The notes below the pieces were generated by a model, which made no database searches, was not told the DNA's origin, and saw only the letters and a list, made by a program, of their open reading frames with translations. The position numbers were made by a program, and so were the translations under genes. From Candidatus Rubrivivax defluviihabitans (GTDB lineage Bacteria > Pseudomonadota > Gammaproteobacteria > Burkholderiales > Burkholderiaceae_C): 64,000 nucleotides of DNA. Shown here in pieces: positions 25,312 through 34,024 of the stretch. The DNA lies in the NCBI GenBank assembly GCA_016709385.1, contig JADJMW010000002.1:124001-188000 (forward strand), in the 5' to 3' direction. Position 1 is the stretch's first letter. Every line of letters begins with the position of its first letter.

Positions 25312-25668
25312 ATGGTTTTCGACTTCAGCATCGCGCTGACCTGGATCCTGTTCCTGGCCCTGTTCCCGCTGGCCTTCTTCTGGCTGCGGCGCGCCTGGCG
25401 CATCCTGTACGGGCGTGACTTTTCCGAGGTCGCCCTCAAGGGCGGCGAGCCGCCGGCCGACGCCGAACGCTGGGCGCCCCACACCGGCATCGCCAACCTG
25501 GTGGCCGGCGCCGTGGCGGTCGGGATCATCCTGCTGGTGGTCGTGGCCGCCGTGCCCTATGCCACCTGGAGCGCCGCGGCGGGCACCACCATCTGGTGCA
25601 AATTCTTCGCCGACTTCATCATCAGCCGGCACGCCCACAAGACGCTGGGCAAGGGAGCGGCCCGATGA
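25312..25668 (+). CDS. Small membrane protein of unknown function (118 aa)
   Basis: 118 aa from ATG 25312, with two hydrophobic helices (IALTWILFLALFPLAFFWL and NLVAGAVAVGIILLVVVAAV). I do not recognise a named family, but the codon pattern and position between the symporter and the kinase indicate a real gene. The stop overlaps the next ATG (ATGA), so it is coupled to the 65-aa membrane protein and, 13 bp beyond, to the symporter-kinase. A role as a small accessory membrane subunit is only a guess. Confidence 0.7.
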   Translation: MVFDFSIALTWILFLALFPLAFFWLRRAWRILYGRDFSEVALKGGEPPADAERWAPHTGIANLVAGAVAVGIILLVVVAAVPYATWSAAAGTTIWCKFFADFIISRHAHKTLGKGAAR

Positions 25669-25862
25669 AACAACGCCTCGGCCAGCAGCGCCTGCTCGCG
25701 CTCTTTGCCGCCGGCCTGCTGGCCTTCAACTTTCCGCTGCTGGCGCTGTGGGACGTGGACGCCACGTTGTGGGGCCTGCCGCTGTTCCCGGCTGCGCTGT
25801 TCGTCATCTGGGCGCTGCTGATCGCCGTGCTCGGCGTCATCAGCGAAAGCATCGCTGACTGA
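25665..25862 (+). CDS. Small two-helix membrane protein (65 aa)
   Basis: 65 aa from ATG 25665 overlapping the previous stop. Two hydrophobic segments (LLALFAAGLLAFNFPLLALW and PLFPAALFVIWALLIAVLGV) are separated by a short acidic loop. This kind of small protein is commonly found immediately before CbrA/CrbS-like symporter-kinases, where an accessory role (CbrX-like) has been suggested; I rely on position more than on sequence similarity. Confidence 0.75.
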   Translation: MKQRLGQQRLLALFAAGLLAFNFPLLALWDVDATLWGLPLFPAALFVIWALLIAVLGVISESIAD

Positions 25863-25875
25863 AGGGGCCGTGGCG

Positions 25876-28668
25876 ATGTTGAGCCCCACGCTCGTCATCG
25901 GCACCTCGCTGGCCTACCTGCTGCTGCTGTTCGCGGTGGCCGCCTGGGGCGACCGGCGCGCGGCGCAGGGGCGGTCCATCGTGGGCAACGCCTGGGCCTA
26001 TGCGCTTTCCATGGCCGTGTATTGCACGGCGTGGACGTATTTCGGCAGTGTCGGCCGCGCTGCCGCTTCGGGTGTGTGGTTCCTGCCCATCTACCTGGGC
26101 CCCACGCTGGCCATGGTGCTGGCCTGGACCGTGCTGCGCAAGATGATCCGCATCGCGCGCCGCTACCGCATCACGTCGATCGCCGACTTCGTGGCCAGCC
26201 GCTACGGCAAGAGCCCGCTGCTGGCCGGGCTGGTGACGCTGATCACGGTGGTGGGCATCGTGCCCTATATCGCGCTGCAGTTGAAGGCCATCGCCACCGG
26301 CTATGCCTTGCTGACCACCGCGCCCGGCATCACCTCCGCCGGTGCCGCGCAACTGGACTGGTGGCGTGACAGCACCTTCTACGCTGCCTTGCTGCTGGCC
26401 GGCTTCACCATGATGTTCGGCACCCGGCACCTGGACAGTACCGAGCGCCACGAAGGCATGGTGGCGGCCATCGCATTCGAGTCGGTGGTCAAGCTGCTGG
26501 CCTTCATGGCCGTGGGTGCCTTCGTCACCTGGGGCATGTTCGGCGGCCTCGCCGACCTGTTCGCGCGCGTGGAGGCGGTACCCGAGCTCGAGGCATTGCT
26601 CACGCTGGGCCAGGGCCAGGCGTTCGCCTACGAGCAGTGGTTCGCGCTGACCCTGCTGTCGATGCTGTCGGTGATCTTCCTGCCGCGGCAGTTCCAGGTC
26701 ATCGTGGTGGAGAACGTCGACGAGCGGCACCTCAAGCGCGCGGCCTGGGTCTTTCCGATGTACCTGCTGCTCATCAACCTGTTCGTGCTGCCCATCGCCT
26801 TCGGCGGGCTGCTGCACTTCGGCCCCGGCTCGGCCAATGCCGACGCCTTCGTGCTTTCACTGCCACTGGCGCAGGGCGCCCAGCTGCTGGCGCTGGCGGC
26901 CTTCATCGGCGGCTTGTCGGCGGCCACCGGCATGATCATCGTCGAGGCCATCGCGGTCTCCACCATGGTCTGCAACGACCTCGTGATGCCGGTGCTGCTG
27001 CGCATCGGCCGCCTGCACCTGGGCGGCCGCGGCGACCTCACCGGCGTGCTGCTGGGCGTGCGGCGCGGCGCCATCCTGGGCGTGCTGCTGCTGGGCTACG
27101 CCTATTTCCATCTCGCCGGCGAGGCCTATGCGCTGGTCAGCATCGGCCTCATCAGCTTCGCCGCGGTGGCGCAGTTCGCGCCCGCCGCTTTGGGCGGCAT
27201 GTACTGGAAAGGCGGCACGCAGCGCGGCGCGCTGGCTGGTCTGGCAGCAGGGTTTCTGCTCTGGGCCTATACGCTGATGCTGCCTTCCATTGCCAAGTCG
27301 GGCTGGCTGCCCGACGCCTTTCTCACGCAAGGCATCTTCGGGCTGGAACTGCTGCGCCCCGAATCACTGTTCGGCCTGCACGGGCTGGACAACCTGACAC
27401 ACTCGCTGTTCTGGAGCCTGCTGGCCAACGTGGGCGCCTACGTCGGCGTCTCGCTGTGGCGCGCGCCCTCGGCGCGCGAGGCCAGCCAGGCGGCGCTGTT
27501 CGTGGACGTCAGCGACGCCGTGCACACCGGCCCGGCCTTCTGGCGCGGCCGCGCCGCGGTGGCCGACCTGCTGCCGCTGGCGGGGCGCTTCCTGGGCGAG
27601 GCGCGCGCGCAGCAGCTGTTCGAGGACTATGCGCAGCGTGCCGGCGTCGCGCGCGTGGCCGATATCCGCGCCGACGCGCAACTGGTGCAGTTCGTGGAAA
27701 CGCAGCTGGCCGGCGCCATCGGCAGCGCGTCGGCGCGCGTCATGGTGGCTTCGGTGGTGCAGGAGGAACCGCTGGCGCTGGACGACGTGATGCGCATCCT
27801 GGACGAGGCGACTCAATTGCGCGCCTATTCGCGGGCGCTGGAGGAGCAGTCGGCCTCGTTGCGCCGCGCCACCGCCGAGCTGCGCGCCGCCAACGAGCAG
27901 CTCAAGAGCCTGGACCGGTTGAAGGACGACTTCATGAGCAGCGTCACGCACGAGCTGCGCACGCCGCTCACGAGCATCCGCGCGCTGGCCGAGCTGATGG
28001 CCGACGACCCGCAGATGGACGTGGCGCAGCGCCAGCAGTTCCTGGGCATCGTGGTCGCCGAGACCGAGCGCCTGAGCCGGCTGGTGAACCAGGTGCTGGA
28101 CCTGGCCAAGATCGAGGCCGGCCACGCCGAGTGGCGCAACAGCGACGTGGACATGCGCGCGCTCGTGCAGCAGGCGGCGCAGGCGGTGGCGCAGCCGCTG
28201 CGCGAGCAGGGCACAAGGCTGGAACTGGACCTGCCCGAAAGCGTGCCCCTGCTGCGCGCCGACGCCGACCGGCTGACCCAGGTGCTGCTCAACCTGCTGG
28301 GCAACGCAGCCAAGTTCGTGCCCAAGCCCGGGGGTCTGATCCGCGTGCACCTGAGCGGCGACGAACATGGCCTGACGGTACAGGTGCGCGACAACGGCCC
28401 CGGCGTGCCTGCCGAGCAGCGCAGCCTGATCTTCGAGAAGTTCCAGCAGGGCGGCGACGCCAATCACCGGCCGGCCGGCACCGGCCTGGGCCTGCCCATC
28501 AGCCGCCAGATCGTGGAGCATTTCGGCGGCCACATCGGCGTGCACGATGACGCGGATCAAGGCGCATGCTTCGAGTTCACCCTACCTTGGGTGGCGCCCG
28601 GGACGGCGCACGAGAGCGAGATTGCGGAGACGAGCCATGACGACGAAGATCCTGATCGCCGACGATGA
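25876..28668 (+). CDS. Sodium:solute symporter-histidine kinase fusion (CbrA/CrbS type)
   Basis: About 930 aa. The first ~500 residues are an SLC5 transporter domain (VYCTAWTYFGSVGRAAASG, FLPRQFQVIVVENVDERHL, GGLSAATGMIIVEAIAVSTM). A linker region follows, then HisKA with SSVTHELRTPLTSI (His692 counting from ATG 25876) and HATPase motifs NLLGNAAKFVPK, DNGPGVPAEQ and GTGLGLPIS. ATG 25876 is chosen over GTG 25870 because the AAGGGG site then has normal spacing. Relatives control carbon-source use: CbrA responds to histidine and other amino acids, CrbS to acetate. It overlaps the response regulator gene by 32 bases. Confidence 0.93.
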   Translation: MLSPTLVIGTSLAYLLLLFAVAAWGDRRAAQGRSIVGNAWAYALSMAVYCTAWTYFGSVGRAAASGVWFLPIYLGPTLAMVLAWTVLRKMIRIARRYRITSIADFVASRYGKSPLLAGLVTLITVVGIVPYIALQLKAIATGYALLTTAPGITSAGAAQLDWWRDSTFYAALLLAGFTMMFGTRHLDSTERHEGMVAAIAFESVVKLLAFMAVGAFVTWGMFGGLADLFARVEAVPELEALLTLGQGQAFAYEQWFALTLLSMLSVIFLPRQFQVIVVENVDERHLKRAAWVFPMYLLLINLFVLPIAFGGLLHFGPGSANADAFVLSLPLAQGAQLLALAAFIGGLSAATGMIIVEAIAVSTMVCNDLVMPVLLRIGRLHLGGRGDLTGVLLGVRRGAILGVLLLGYAYFHLAGEAYALVSIGLISFAAVAQFAPAALGGMYWKGGTQRGALAGLAAGFLLWAYTLMLPSIAKSGWLPDAFLTQGIFGLELLRPESLFGLHGLDNLTHSLFWSLLANVGAYVGVSLWRAPSAREASQAALFVDVSDAVHTGPAFWRGRAAVADLLPLAGRFLGEARAQQLFEDYAQRAGVARVADIRADAQLVQFVETQLAGAIGSASARVMVASVVQEEPLALDDVMRILDEATQLRAYSRALEEQSASLRRATAELRAANEQLKSLDRLKDDFMSSVTHELRTPLTSIRALAELMADDPQMDVAQRQQFLGIVVAETERLSRLVNQVLDLAKIEAGHAEWRNSDVDMRALVQQAAQAVAQPLREQGTRLELDLPESVPLLRADADRLTQVLLNLLGNAAKFVPKPGGLIRVHLSGDEHGLTVQVRDNGPGVPAEQRSLIFEKFQQGGDANHRPAGTGLGLPISRQIVEHFGGHIGVHDDADQGACFEFTLPWVAPGTAHESEIAETSHDDEDPDRRR

Positions 28669-29011
28669 ACCCAACATCCTCATCTCGCTGGAATTCCTGA
28701 TGAAGCGCGAGGGCTACGAGGTGCATCTGGCGCGCGACGGCCAGGAGGCGCTGGACGCGCTGCGCCGCGAACACCCGCGGCTGGTGCTGCTGGACGTGAT
28801 GATGCCGAAGAAGACCGGCTTCGAGGTCTGCCAGGAGGTGCGCAACGACGACGGCATCCGCTCCACGCTGATCCTCATGCTCACCGCCAAGGGTCGCGAG
28901 ACCGATATCGTCAAGGGCCTGGCGCTGGGCGCCGACGCCTACATGACCAAACCCTTCTCCACCCGCGAACTGGTGCAGAAGGTGCGCAGCATGCTGGAGG
29001 CCGCGCCTTGA
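28637..29011 (+). CDS. Single-domain CheY-like response regulator
   Basis: 124 aa, a receiver domain only. The acidic pocket is in KILIADDEPN, the phospho-acceptor is Asp53 in LVLLDVMMPKK, the Thr/Lys switch residues are in LMLTAKG and YMTKPFS. No DNA-binding output is present, unlike CrbR or CbrB, so it must act by protein contact or as part of a phosphorelay. It overlaps the 3' end of the symporter-kinase gene and is its obvious partner. The next gene, 25 bp downstream, carries a degenerate kinase module fused to an exonuclease. Confidence 0.92.
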   Translation: MTTKILIADDEPNILISLEFLMKREGYEVHLARDGQEALDALRREHPRLVLLDVMMPKKTGFEVCQEVRNDDGIRSTLILMLTAKGRETDIVKGLALGADAYMTKPFSTRELVQKVRSMLEAAP

Positions 29012-29036
29012 GCGTGGTTGGCGGGGAGTCCGAAGC

Positions 29037-31211
29037 ATGAGGCGCGACACGCGGCTCTTGAAGGCGCTGGCGTGGTCGGTGGCCGTCACCGCCGGCGTGC
29101 TGGGCGCGTGGCTGGTAGCCACGGCGGCGCTGGTGCAGTCCACCTTCACGGCAGATGAAGCCGCCGCCGCGGCCGCGCTGCTGGACCCGCGGCTGGCGCT
29201 GCTGGTACTGGCGGTGCTGCTGCTGGCCGGCGCCATGATGGCCATTGCGCACCGCATCTACCACCACTTCGTGGCGCCACCGGCGCGGCTGCTGGAGCAG
29301 GCGCGCGTGCTGCTGGAAACCAATGCCGAGACCACGTTGCAGGCCCAAGGCAATGCCGAGGTGCGCGGCCTGGCCGAAACCCTGAATGCGCTGGTGGCGC
29401 AGCGCGAGCAATTGCGCAGCGAGATCGGCCAGCGCGTGGCCGAAGGCAGCCGCCGCGTGGAGCAGGAACGCAGCCGGCTGGCGGCGCTGATGTCGGAGCT
29501 GACGCAGAGCGTGGTGGTGTGCAACCTCGACGGCCGCGTGCTGCTGTACAACAACCGCGCGCGGCTGCAGTTCAAGGCGCTTTCCGATGCTCCGGCGCTG
29601 GCCGGTGGCGCCGAGCTCATCGGACTGGGCCGCAGCATCTACACCGTGTTCGACCGCCAGCTGGTGGCGCACGCGCTGGAGAATATCCAGCAGCGGCTGC
29701 AGCGCGGCGCGGCCACGCCTTCGGCGCAGTTCGTCACCGTCACCAAGAGCGGGCAGCTGCTGCGCGCCGTGATGGCCCCGGTGCGCGAAGGCGAGGCCGC
29801 CGAAGCGCCGCTGGGCGGCTTCGTGCTGATGCTGGACAACATCACGCGCGACTACGAGCGCGACTCGGCGCAGGACCAGTTGCTGCAAGGCCTGACCGAA
29901 GGCAGCCGCGCTTCGCTGGGCAACCTGCAGGCGGCGGTGGAGGTGCTCGACGAGCCGGGCCTGGACGAGGCCACGCGCGAGCGTTTCCTGGCCGTCGTGC
30001 GCGACGAGGCGCAGGCCATGGCGCGCCGCATCCAGGAGATGGCCGCTCGCAGCACGCAGGAGGTGAAGACGCGCTGGCCGCTGGAGGACATGCTGGGCGC
30101 CGACCTGGTGGCCGCGGCGCTGCGACGCATCGAGGCGGTCTGCGGCGTGCGCACCGGCACGCAGGAGGTGGACGCCACGCTGTGGCTGAAGGTGGACAGC
30201 TTCGCGCTGCTGCAGGCGCTGGCCTACCTGGGCCGCCGCCTGGTCGACGAATTCGAGGTGCGTGCGCTCACGCTGCGGTTGCAGCCCAGCAGCGGCCGCG
30301 CGCAGCTGGACCTCATCTGGTCGGGTCAGGCCATGAGCACCGAGACCGTGATGAGCTGGGAAAGCGAGCCCATGCGCTTCGGCAGCGAAGTCAGCCCCTT
30401 GAGCGTGCGCGACGTGATGCAGCGCCACGGCGGCGAATTCTGGTTCGAGCGCGACCGCGTGCGCCACCAGGCCTTCTTCCGCTGCCTGCTGCCGCTGGCC
30501 GAAGGGGCCCGCGACGTGGAAGACCTGAACGCCGCCGCGCTGCGCCACGCGAGCCGGCCCGAGTATTACGATTTCGATCTCTTCCGCGCCAGCGAAAGCC
30601 AGCATGCGCTGGACGACCGCCGCCTGGCCGAGCTGAGCTACACCGTCTTCGATACCGAGACCACGGGCCTGGACCCGGCCGTCGACCAGATCATCCAGAT
30701 CGGCGCCGCGCGGCTGGTCAACGGCAAGCTGCTGCGCCAGGAGGGTTTCGAGCAACTGGTGGACCCGCAGCGCAGCCTGCCGGCGGCCGGCATCGCCATC
30801 CACGGCATCCAGCCCGAGATGGTGCGCGGCCAGCCCACCATAGCCCGCGTGCTGCCCGCCTTCCACACCTTCGTCGGCGACACCGTGCTGGTGGCGCACA
30901 ACGCGGCATTCGACATGCGTTTCCTGCAACTGGCCGAAGCGCGCAGCGGCGTGGTCTTCGACCAGCCGGTGCTCGACACGCTGCTGCTCTCGGCGGTGGT
31001 GCACCCGAACCAGGACAGCCACCGGCTGGAGGCGATTGCCGAGCGCTTCGGCATCACCGTGATCGGGCGGCACACGGCCTTGGGCGACGCCATCGTCACG
31101 GCCGAGGTATTCCTGAAGCTGATCCCGCTGCTGGCCGCGATGGGCATCCAGACGCTGGGGCAGGCGCGCGAGGCGGCGCAGAAGACGTATTACGCGCGGT
31201 TGAAATATTAG
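29037..31211 (+). CDS. Membrane-anchored degenerate histidine kinase fused to a DnaQ-like 3'-5' exonuclease
   Basis: 724 aa. Two N-terminal membrane helices (~10-35, ~57-78) lead to a HAMP-like coil and a PAS domain (~140-270, SVVVCNLDGRVLLYNNRAR). A kinase-like region follows (~275-485), but the place of the H box reads GLTEGSRASLGNLQAAV, with no histidine, and no clear G boxes remain. The C-terminal ~185 residues are an intact DEDDh exonuclease: VFDTETTGLDP (Asp539, Glu541), AHNAAFDMRFL (Asp626) and RHTALGDAIVT (His679, Asp684). Substrates are unknown. DnaQ-like genes often accompany DUF4212-symporter-DUF294 clusters. I infer a nuclease tethered to a signalling scaffold. Confidence 0.88.
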   Translation: MRRDTRLLKALAWSVAVTAGVLGAWLVATAALVQSTFTADEAAAAAALLDPRLALLVLAVLLLAGAMMAIAHRIYHHFVAPPARLLEQARVLLETNAETTLQAQGNAEVRGLAETLNALVAQREQLRSEIGQRVAEGSRRVEQERSRLAALMSELTQSVVVCNLDGRVLLYNNRARLQFKALSDAPALAGGAELIGLGRSIYTVFDRQLVAHALENIQQRLQRGAATPSAQFVTVTKSGQLLRAVMAPVREGEAAEAPLGGFVLMLDNITRDYERDSAQDQLLQGLTEGSRASLGNLQAAVEVLDEPGLDEATRERFLAVVRDEAQAMARRIQEMAARSTQEVKTRWPLEDMLGADLVAAALRRIEAVCGVRTGTQEVDATLWLKVDSFALLQALAYLGRRLVDEFEVRALTLRLQPSSGRAQLDLIWSGQAMSTETVMSWESEPMRFGSEVSPLSVRDVMQRHGGEFWFERDRVRHQAFFRCLLPLAEGARDVEDLNAAALRHASRPEYYDFDLFRASESQHALDDRRLAELSYTVFDTETTGLDPAVDQIIQIGAARLVNGKLLRQEGFEQLVDPQRSLPAAGIAIHGIQPEMVRGQPTIARVLPAFHTFVGDTVLVAHNAAFDMRFLQLAEARSGVVFDQPVLDTLLLSAVVHPNQDSHRLEAIAERFGITVIGRHTALGDAIVTAEVFLKLIPLLAAMGIQTLGQAREAAQKTYYARLKY

Positions 31212-31229
31212 CCAGTGGCGGCGCCGCCC

Positions 31230-31442
31230 CTATGCGGCGAGTTCGATGTACTCGACCGTGCTCGTAGGTGCGGGGATCGGCAGCCCGTCTTCGCGCATGC
31301 CGTCGAGGTGAAATGCGATGGCCTCGCGGATCTCGGCTTCGACTTCCTGGAGGCTTGCGCCAGTGGCAATGCACCCGGGGAGGTCCGGGACGTAAGCGGA
31401 GTAGTTTGCTTCCGCCTTCTCGATGACAACCGCGTATCGCAT
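31230..31442 (-). CDS. hicB: HicB-type antitoxin
   Basis: 70 aa. The HicB fold is evident in MRYAVVIEKAEANYSAYVPD, LPGCIATGASLQEVEAEI and AIAFHLDGMREDGLPIPAP. HicB is an RNase H-like-fold antitoxin that inhibits HicA. This copy lacks a long C-terminal DNA-binding domain, as in short HicB variants. It follows hicA with an 8-bp gap on the minus strand. A much longer open frame reads through it from upstream, but the family start fixes ATG at 31442. Confidence 0.92.
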   Translation of the reverse strand: MRYAVVIEKAEANYSAYVPDLPGCIATGASLQEVEAEIREAIAFHLDGMREDGLPIPAPTSTVEYIELAA

Positions 31443-31450
31443 GGTGAACC

Positions 31451-31636
31451 TCACTTCAGGCCAGCCTGCTTCAAGATGCTGTTCTGTGTGCCGGGCGCCA
31501 GGTCGTCGCCGGGCTTGCCGGGCACGGTGACGCGGCCGAGCTTGCTGGCATGCTTGAACTGACGATGGCTTCCGCGCTGGGCAACCAAGAACCACCCGTC
31601 TTGCTGGAGCAGGCGAAGGATCTCGGAGACTTTCAC
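31451..31636 (-). CDS. hicA: HicA-type mRNA interferase toxin
   Basis: 61 aa from GTG 31636. The double-stranded-RNA-binding-like fold has the catalytic histidine in RGSHRQFKHA, preceded by VSEILRLLQQDGWFLVAQ and followed by VTVPGKPGDDLAPGTQNSILKQAGL. HicA cleaves mRNA when not bound by HicB. Upstream in-frame ATGs extend into unconserved sequence. The pair lies between the exonuclease gene (opposite strand) and a patatin gene remnant, a patch that looks like an insertion or rearrangement site. Confidence 0.92.
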   Translation of the reverse strand: MKVSEILRLLQQDGWFLVAQRGSHRQFKHASKLGRVTVPGKPGDDLAPGTQNSILKQAGLK

Positions 31637-31738
31637 GCGGAAAGGATACCTCGACTGGGGACCGGCGCCGGGGCGGCGCTGGCCGCATCCGGAAAAGCGA
31701 GCCAGCGGCAAGCTCATGTTGCGCATTGCGCCCGAAGA

Positions 31739-31925
31739 TCATGCGGCCGCCCTCCATGCCGGCTCCGCCACCAGCCTCACCCGCGCATACCGGCAGTCCT
31801 GCTCCACGATGTGGTTGAAGCGGCGCCAGTCGAACCTGGCCACAAGATCCAGCGGCAGATTCAGGTACCGGTCGGTGCGCCGGCGCGCCACGCACTGACG
31901 CGAGGCGCTGCCGTACCCGCGCCAC
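31739..31925 (-). pseudogene. Degenerate remnant of a patatin-like phospholipase 3' end
   Basis: On the minus strand the frame ending in TGA at 31739-31741 reads RRRTDRYLNLPLDLV, FDWRRFNHIVEQDCRYAR and PAWRAAA. This matches the C-terminus of the intact patatin protein at 34021-35949 (RRLTDLYLNPPLERV, LDWSRFDQIVEQGYQYAR, PRAAPPQ) at more than half of positions. Similarity fades above about 31925 and no start or catalytic part is present. It is therefore the tail of a second patatin gene, lost by deletion or left by duplication, next to the hicAB module. Confidence 0.75.
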
Positions 31926-31972
31926 CTCGAGCATCTTGGCCCATCCCGGCCCGAGAGCCCGAGTTGCGCGAC

Positions 31973-34024
31973 TCAGAACAACGACGTCACCCGCATCACC
32001 CCGCCGATGTCCTCCACCTGCACCTGGCTCGACGCGGTGCGCGCCAGGCGCAGCATGTGCTCGTTGCCGGCCTTGATCTCGGCCACGAAGCCGCGCACGC
32101 CGCGCCGCTGCGCCTGCGCCGCCAGCTGGCGCTGCAGCCAGCCGCCGAGCCCCGTGCCCTGCCAGTCGGGGTGCACGATGAAGGCGGTCTCGGCCAGGTT
32201 GGTGCCGGGGTCGACCACGTACATGGCGTGACCCACCACCTGCGGGTCGTCGCGCGGCCCGGCGGCGGCCACCAGGGCCACTTCGTTCTCGAAGTCCAGG
32301 TTGCACAGGCGCTGCACGTCGGCCAGCGACAGGCCGCGGATCTTGCGGAAGAAGCGCGTGTACACGTCCTGCGGCGGCATCTGGTGGAAGAGGTGGCGCA
32401 CGGCGTCGCCGTCGCCGGCCACCGCCGGGCGCAGCAGCAGCTCGCGCCCGTCGCGCAGTCGCACGGGGCGCTCGTCTTCCACCGCGTAACCGCGCAGGTT
32501 GCGCAGCGCCTGCTCCGGCGGCAGCCAGCCGAGCGCGCGCGCCTGGTCGAAAAGCGCCTGCCGGCATGCCGGGTGGGCGATCTGGATCAGCGCCACCGCG
32601 CGTTCGCGCACCGACTTGCCGAACAGGTGGGCGATGCCGTATTCGGTGATCACGTAGTGCACGTCGGTACGCGCGATGGTCACGCCCTCGCCGGCCGGCA
32701 GCATGGCGCGGATGCGGGAGGTGCGGCCGTCGTCCTCGGTGGCGGGCAGGCAGATGATGGCCTTGCCGCCCGGCGAGCGCGAAGCCCCCTGCAGGAATTC
32801 GCCCTGCGCCGCCAGGCCGCCGTAGAAGCTGCCGTTGAACTGGTCGGCGCAGACCTGGCCCGTCAGGTCCACCGCGAAGGCCTGCGTCACCGAGACCAGC
32901 TTGTGCTGCGCGGCCAGCACGGCCGGGTCGCACACCGCTTCCATGGGCTGGAAGCTGAACAGCGGGTTGCGGTCGATCAGCTCGTACAGCCGTCGTGAGC
33001 CCATGGCGAAGCTGGTCACGATCTTGCCCGGCTGGTGCGTCTTGCGCCGGCCGGTGAGGATGCCCTTTTCCAGCAGCGGAATGATGGCGTCGGTGATGAC
33101 GTCGGAATGGATGCCCAGGTCGCGCCGGTCGGCCAGGTATTTCAGCGCCTCGTTGCTGAAGCGGCCCAGGCCCACCTGCAGCGTGGAGCCGTCGTCGATG
33201 ATGCCGCCGATATAGCGCGCGATGCGCTCCACCACCTGCTCCTGCGTGGCGGGGTGGGCATATTCGATGACCGGCGTGTCCACCGGCACCAGGTGGTGGA
33301 TCTGGCCCACGTGCAGCGTGGAGTCGCCCATCGAGCGCGGCATGGCCGGGTTGACCTCGGCGATGACGAGCCGCGCCCGCGCCACCGCGGCGGGAATCAC
33401 GTCGACCGAAACACCCAGGCTGACATAGCCGAATTCGTCGGGCAGGGAGACCTGGATCAACGCCACGTCGACGCGGATGCGCCCGATGGCCATGAGCTGC
33501 GGCACGCGGGCCACGGAAATCGGCACGTAGTCGGCCAGGCCGCTGCGCACCGCGGCGCGCATGTCCTGGCCGACGAAGAAGCAGCGGTGCCGAAAGCGCG
33601 TGAGCGGCTCGCCGCTCATGCCGTGCGGCACGGCGTGGTCGGTGAGGAAGTGCACCAGTTCCACGTCGGCCGGTGCCGGCGACAGGCCTTCCAGCGCCGC
33701 CACCAGGGTGCGCGGCGTGGCGCAGGCGGTGCCCACGAAGACATGGTCGCCCGGGCGCACGTTGGCCAGCGCCTCGGTGGCGGTGCAGATCTTGCCCGCA
33801 CAACCGCGCAGCCGCGGGTCCAGGGCCGGCGCCGTGCCGGCGGGCGCTTCGGCGCCCTCGGCCGTGTTTGCCGGGCCGCCGGTGAAGCCGTCGCCGAAAC
33901 CGGCCTGCCAGGCCGCGGCCAGCCGCGCCAGCAGGTTCCAGGCGCGATTCTCAGGGGGTGTGTGGGCGGCGCTGCCCGCCGGCTGGGCAGCGCCCGATCC
34001 GGGGCCTGCAACGGGTGTGTTCAT
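31973..34024 (-). CDS. Acetyl-CoA hydrolase/CoA-transferase fused to a GNAT acetyltransferase domain
   Basis: 683 aa. The first ~480 residues are a type I CoA-transferase/acetyl-CoA hydrolase (DHVFVGTACATPRTLVAAL, GLGRFSNEALKYLADRRDLG, CADQFNGSFYGGLAAQGEF, YVITEYGIAHLFGKSVRERA). A GNAT domain follows (~495-660) with the acetyl-CoA loop HPDWQGTGLGGWL. The fusion is known in proteobacteria: CoA exchange or acetyl-CoA cleavage coupled to a possible protein acetyltransferase. The ATG at 34024 overlaps the patatin stop (ATGA), so the two are co-translated. With two acetate-type symporters and a CrbS-like sensor in the window, a role in acetate/acetyl-CoA balance is likely but inferred. Confidence 0.92.
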   Translation of the reverse strand: MNTPVAGPGSGAAQPAGSAAHTPPENRAWNLLARLAAAWQAGFGDGFTGGPANTAEGAEAPAGTAPALDPRLRGCAGKICTATEALANVRPGDHVFVGTACATPRTLVAALEGLSPAPADVELVHFLTDHAVPHGMSGEPLTRFRHRCFFVGQDMRAAVRSGLADYVPISVARVPQLMAIGRIRVDVALIQVSLPDEFGYVSLGVSVDVIPAAVARARLVIAEVNPAMPRSMGDSTLHVGQIHHLVPVDTPVIEYAHPATQEQVVERIARYIGGIIDDGSTLQVGLGRFSNEALKYLADRRDLGIHSDVITDAIIPLLEKGILTGRRKTHQPGKIVTSFAMGSRRLYELIDRNPLFSFQPMEAVCDPAVLAAQHKLVSVTQAFAVDLTGQVCADQFNGSFYGGLAAQGEFLQGASRSPGGKAIICLPATEDDGRTSRIRAMLPAGEGVTIARTDVHYVITEYGIAHLFGKSVRERAVALIQIAHPACRQALFDQARALGWLPPEQALRNLRGYAVEDERPVRLRDGRELLLRPAVAGDGDAVRHLFHQMPPQDVYTRFFRKIRGLSLADVQRLCNLDFENEVALVAAAGPRDDPQVVGHAMYVVDPGTNLAETAFIVHPDWQGTGLGGWLQRQLAAQAQRRGVRGFVAEIKAGNEHMLRLARTASSQVQVEDIGGVMRVTSLF

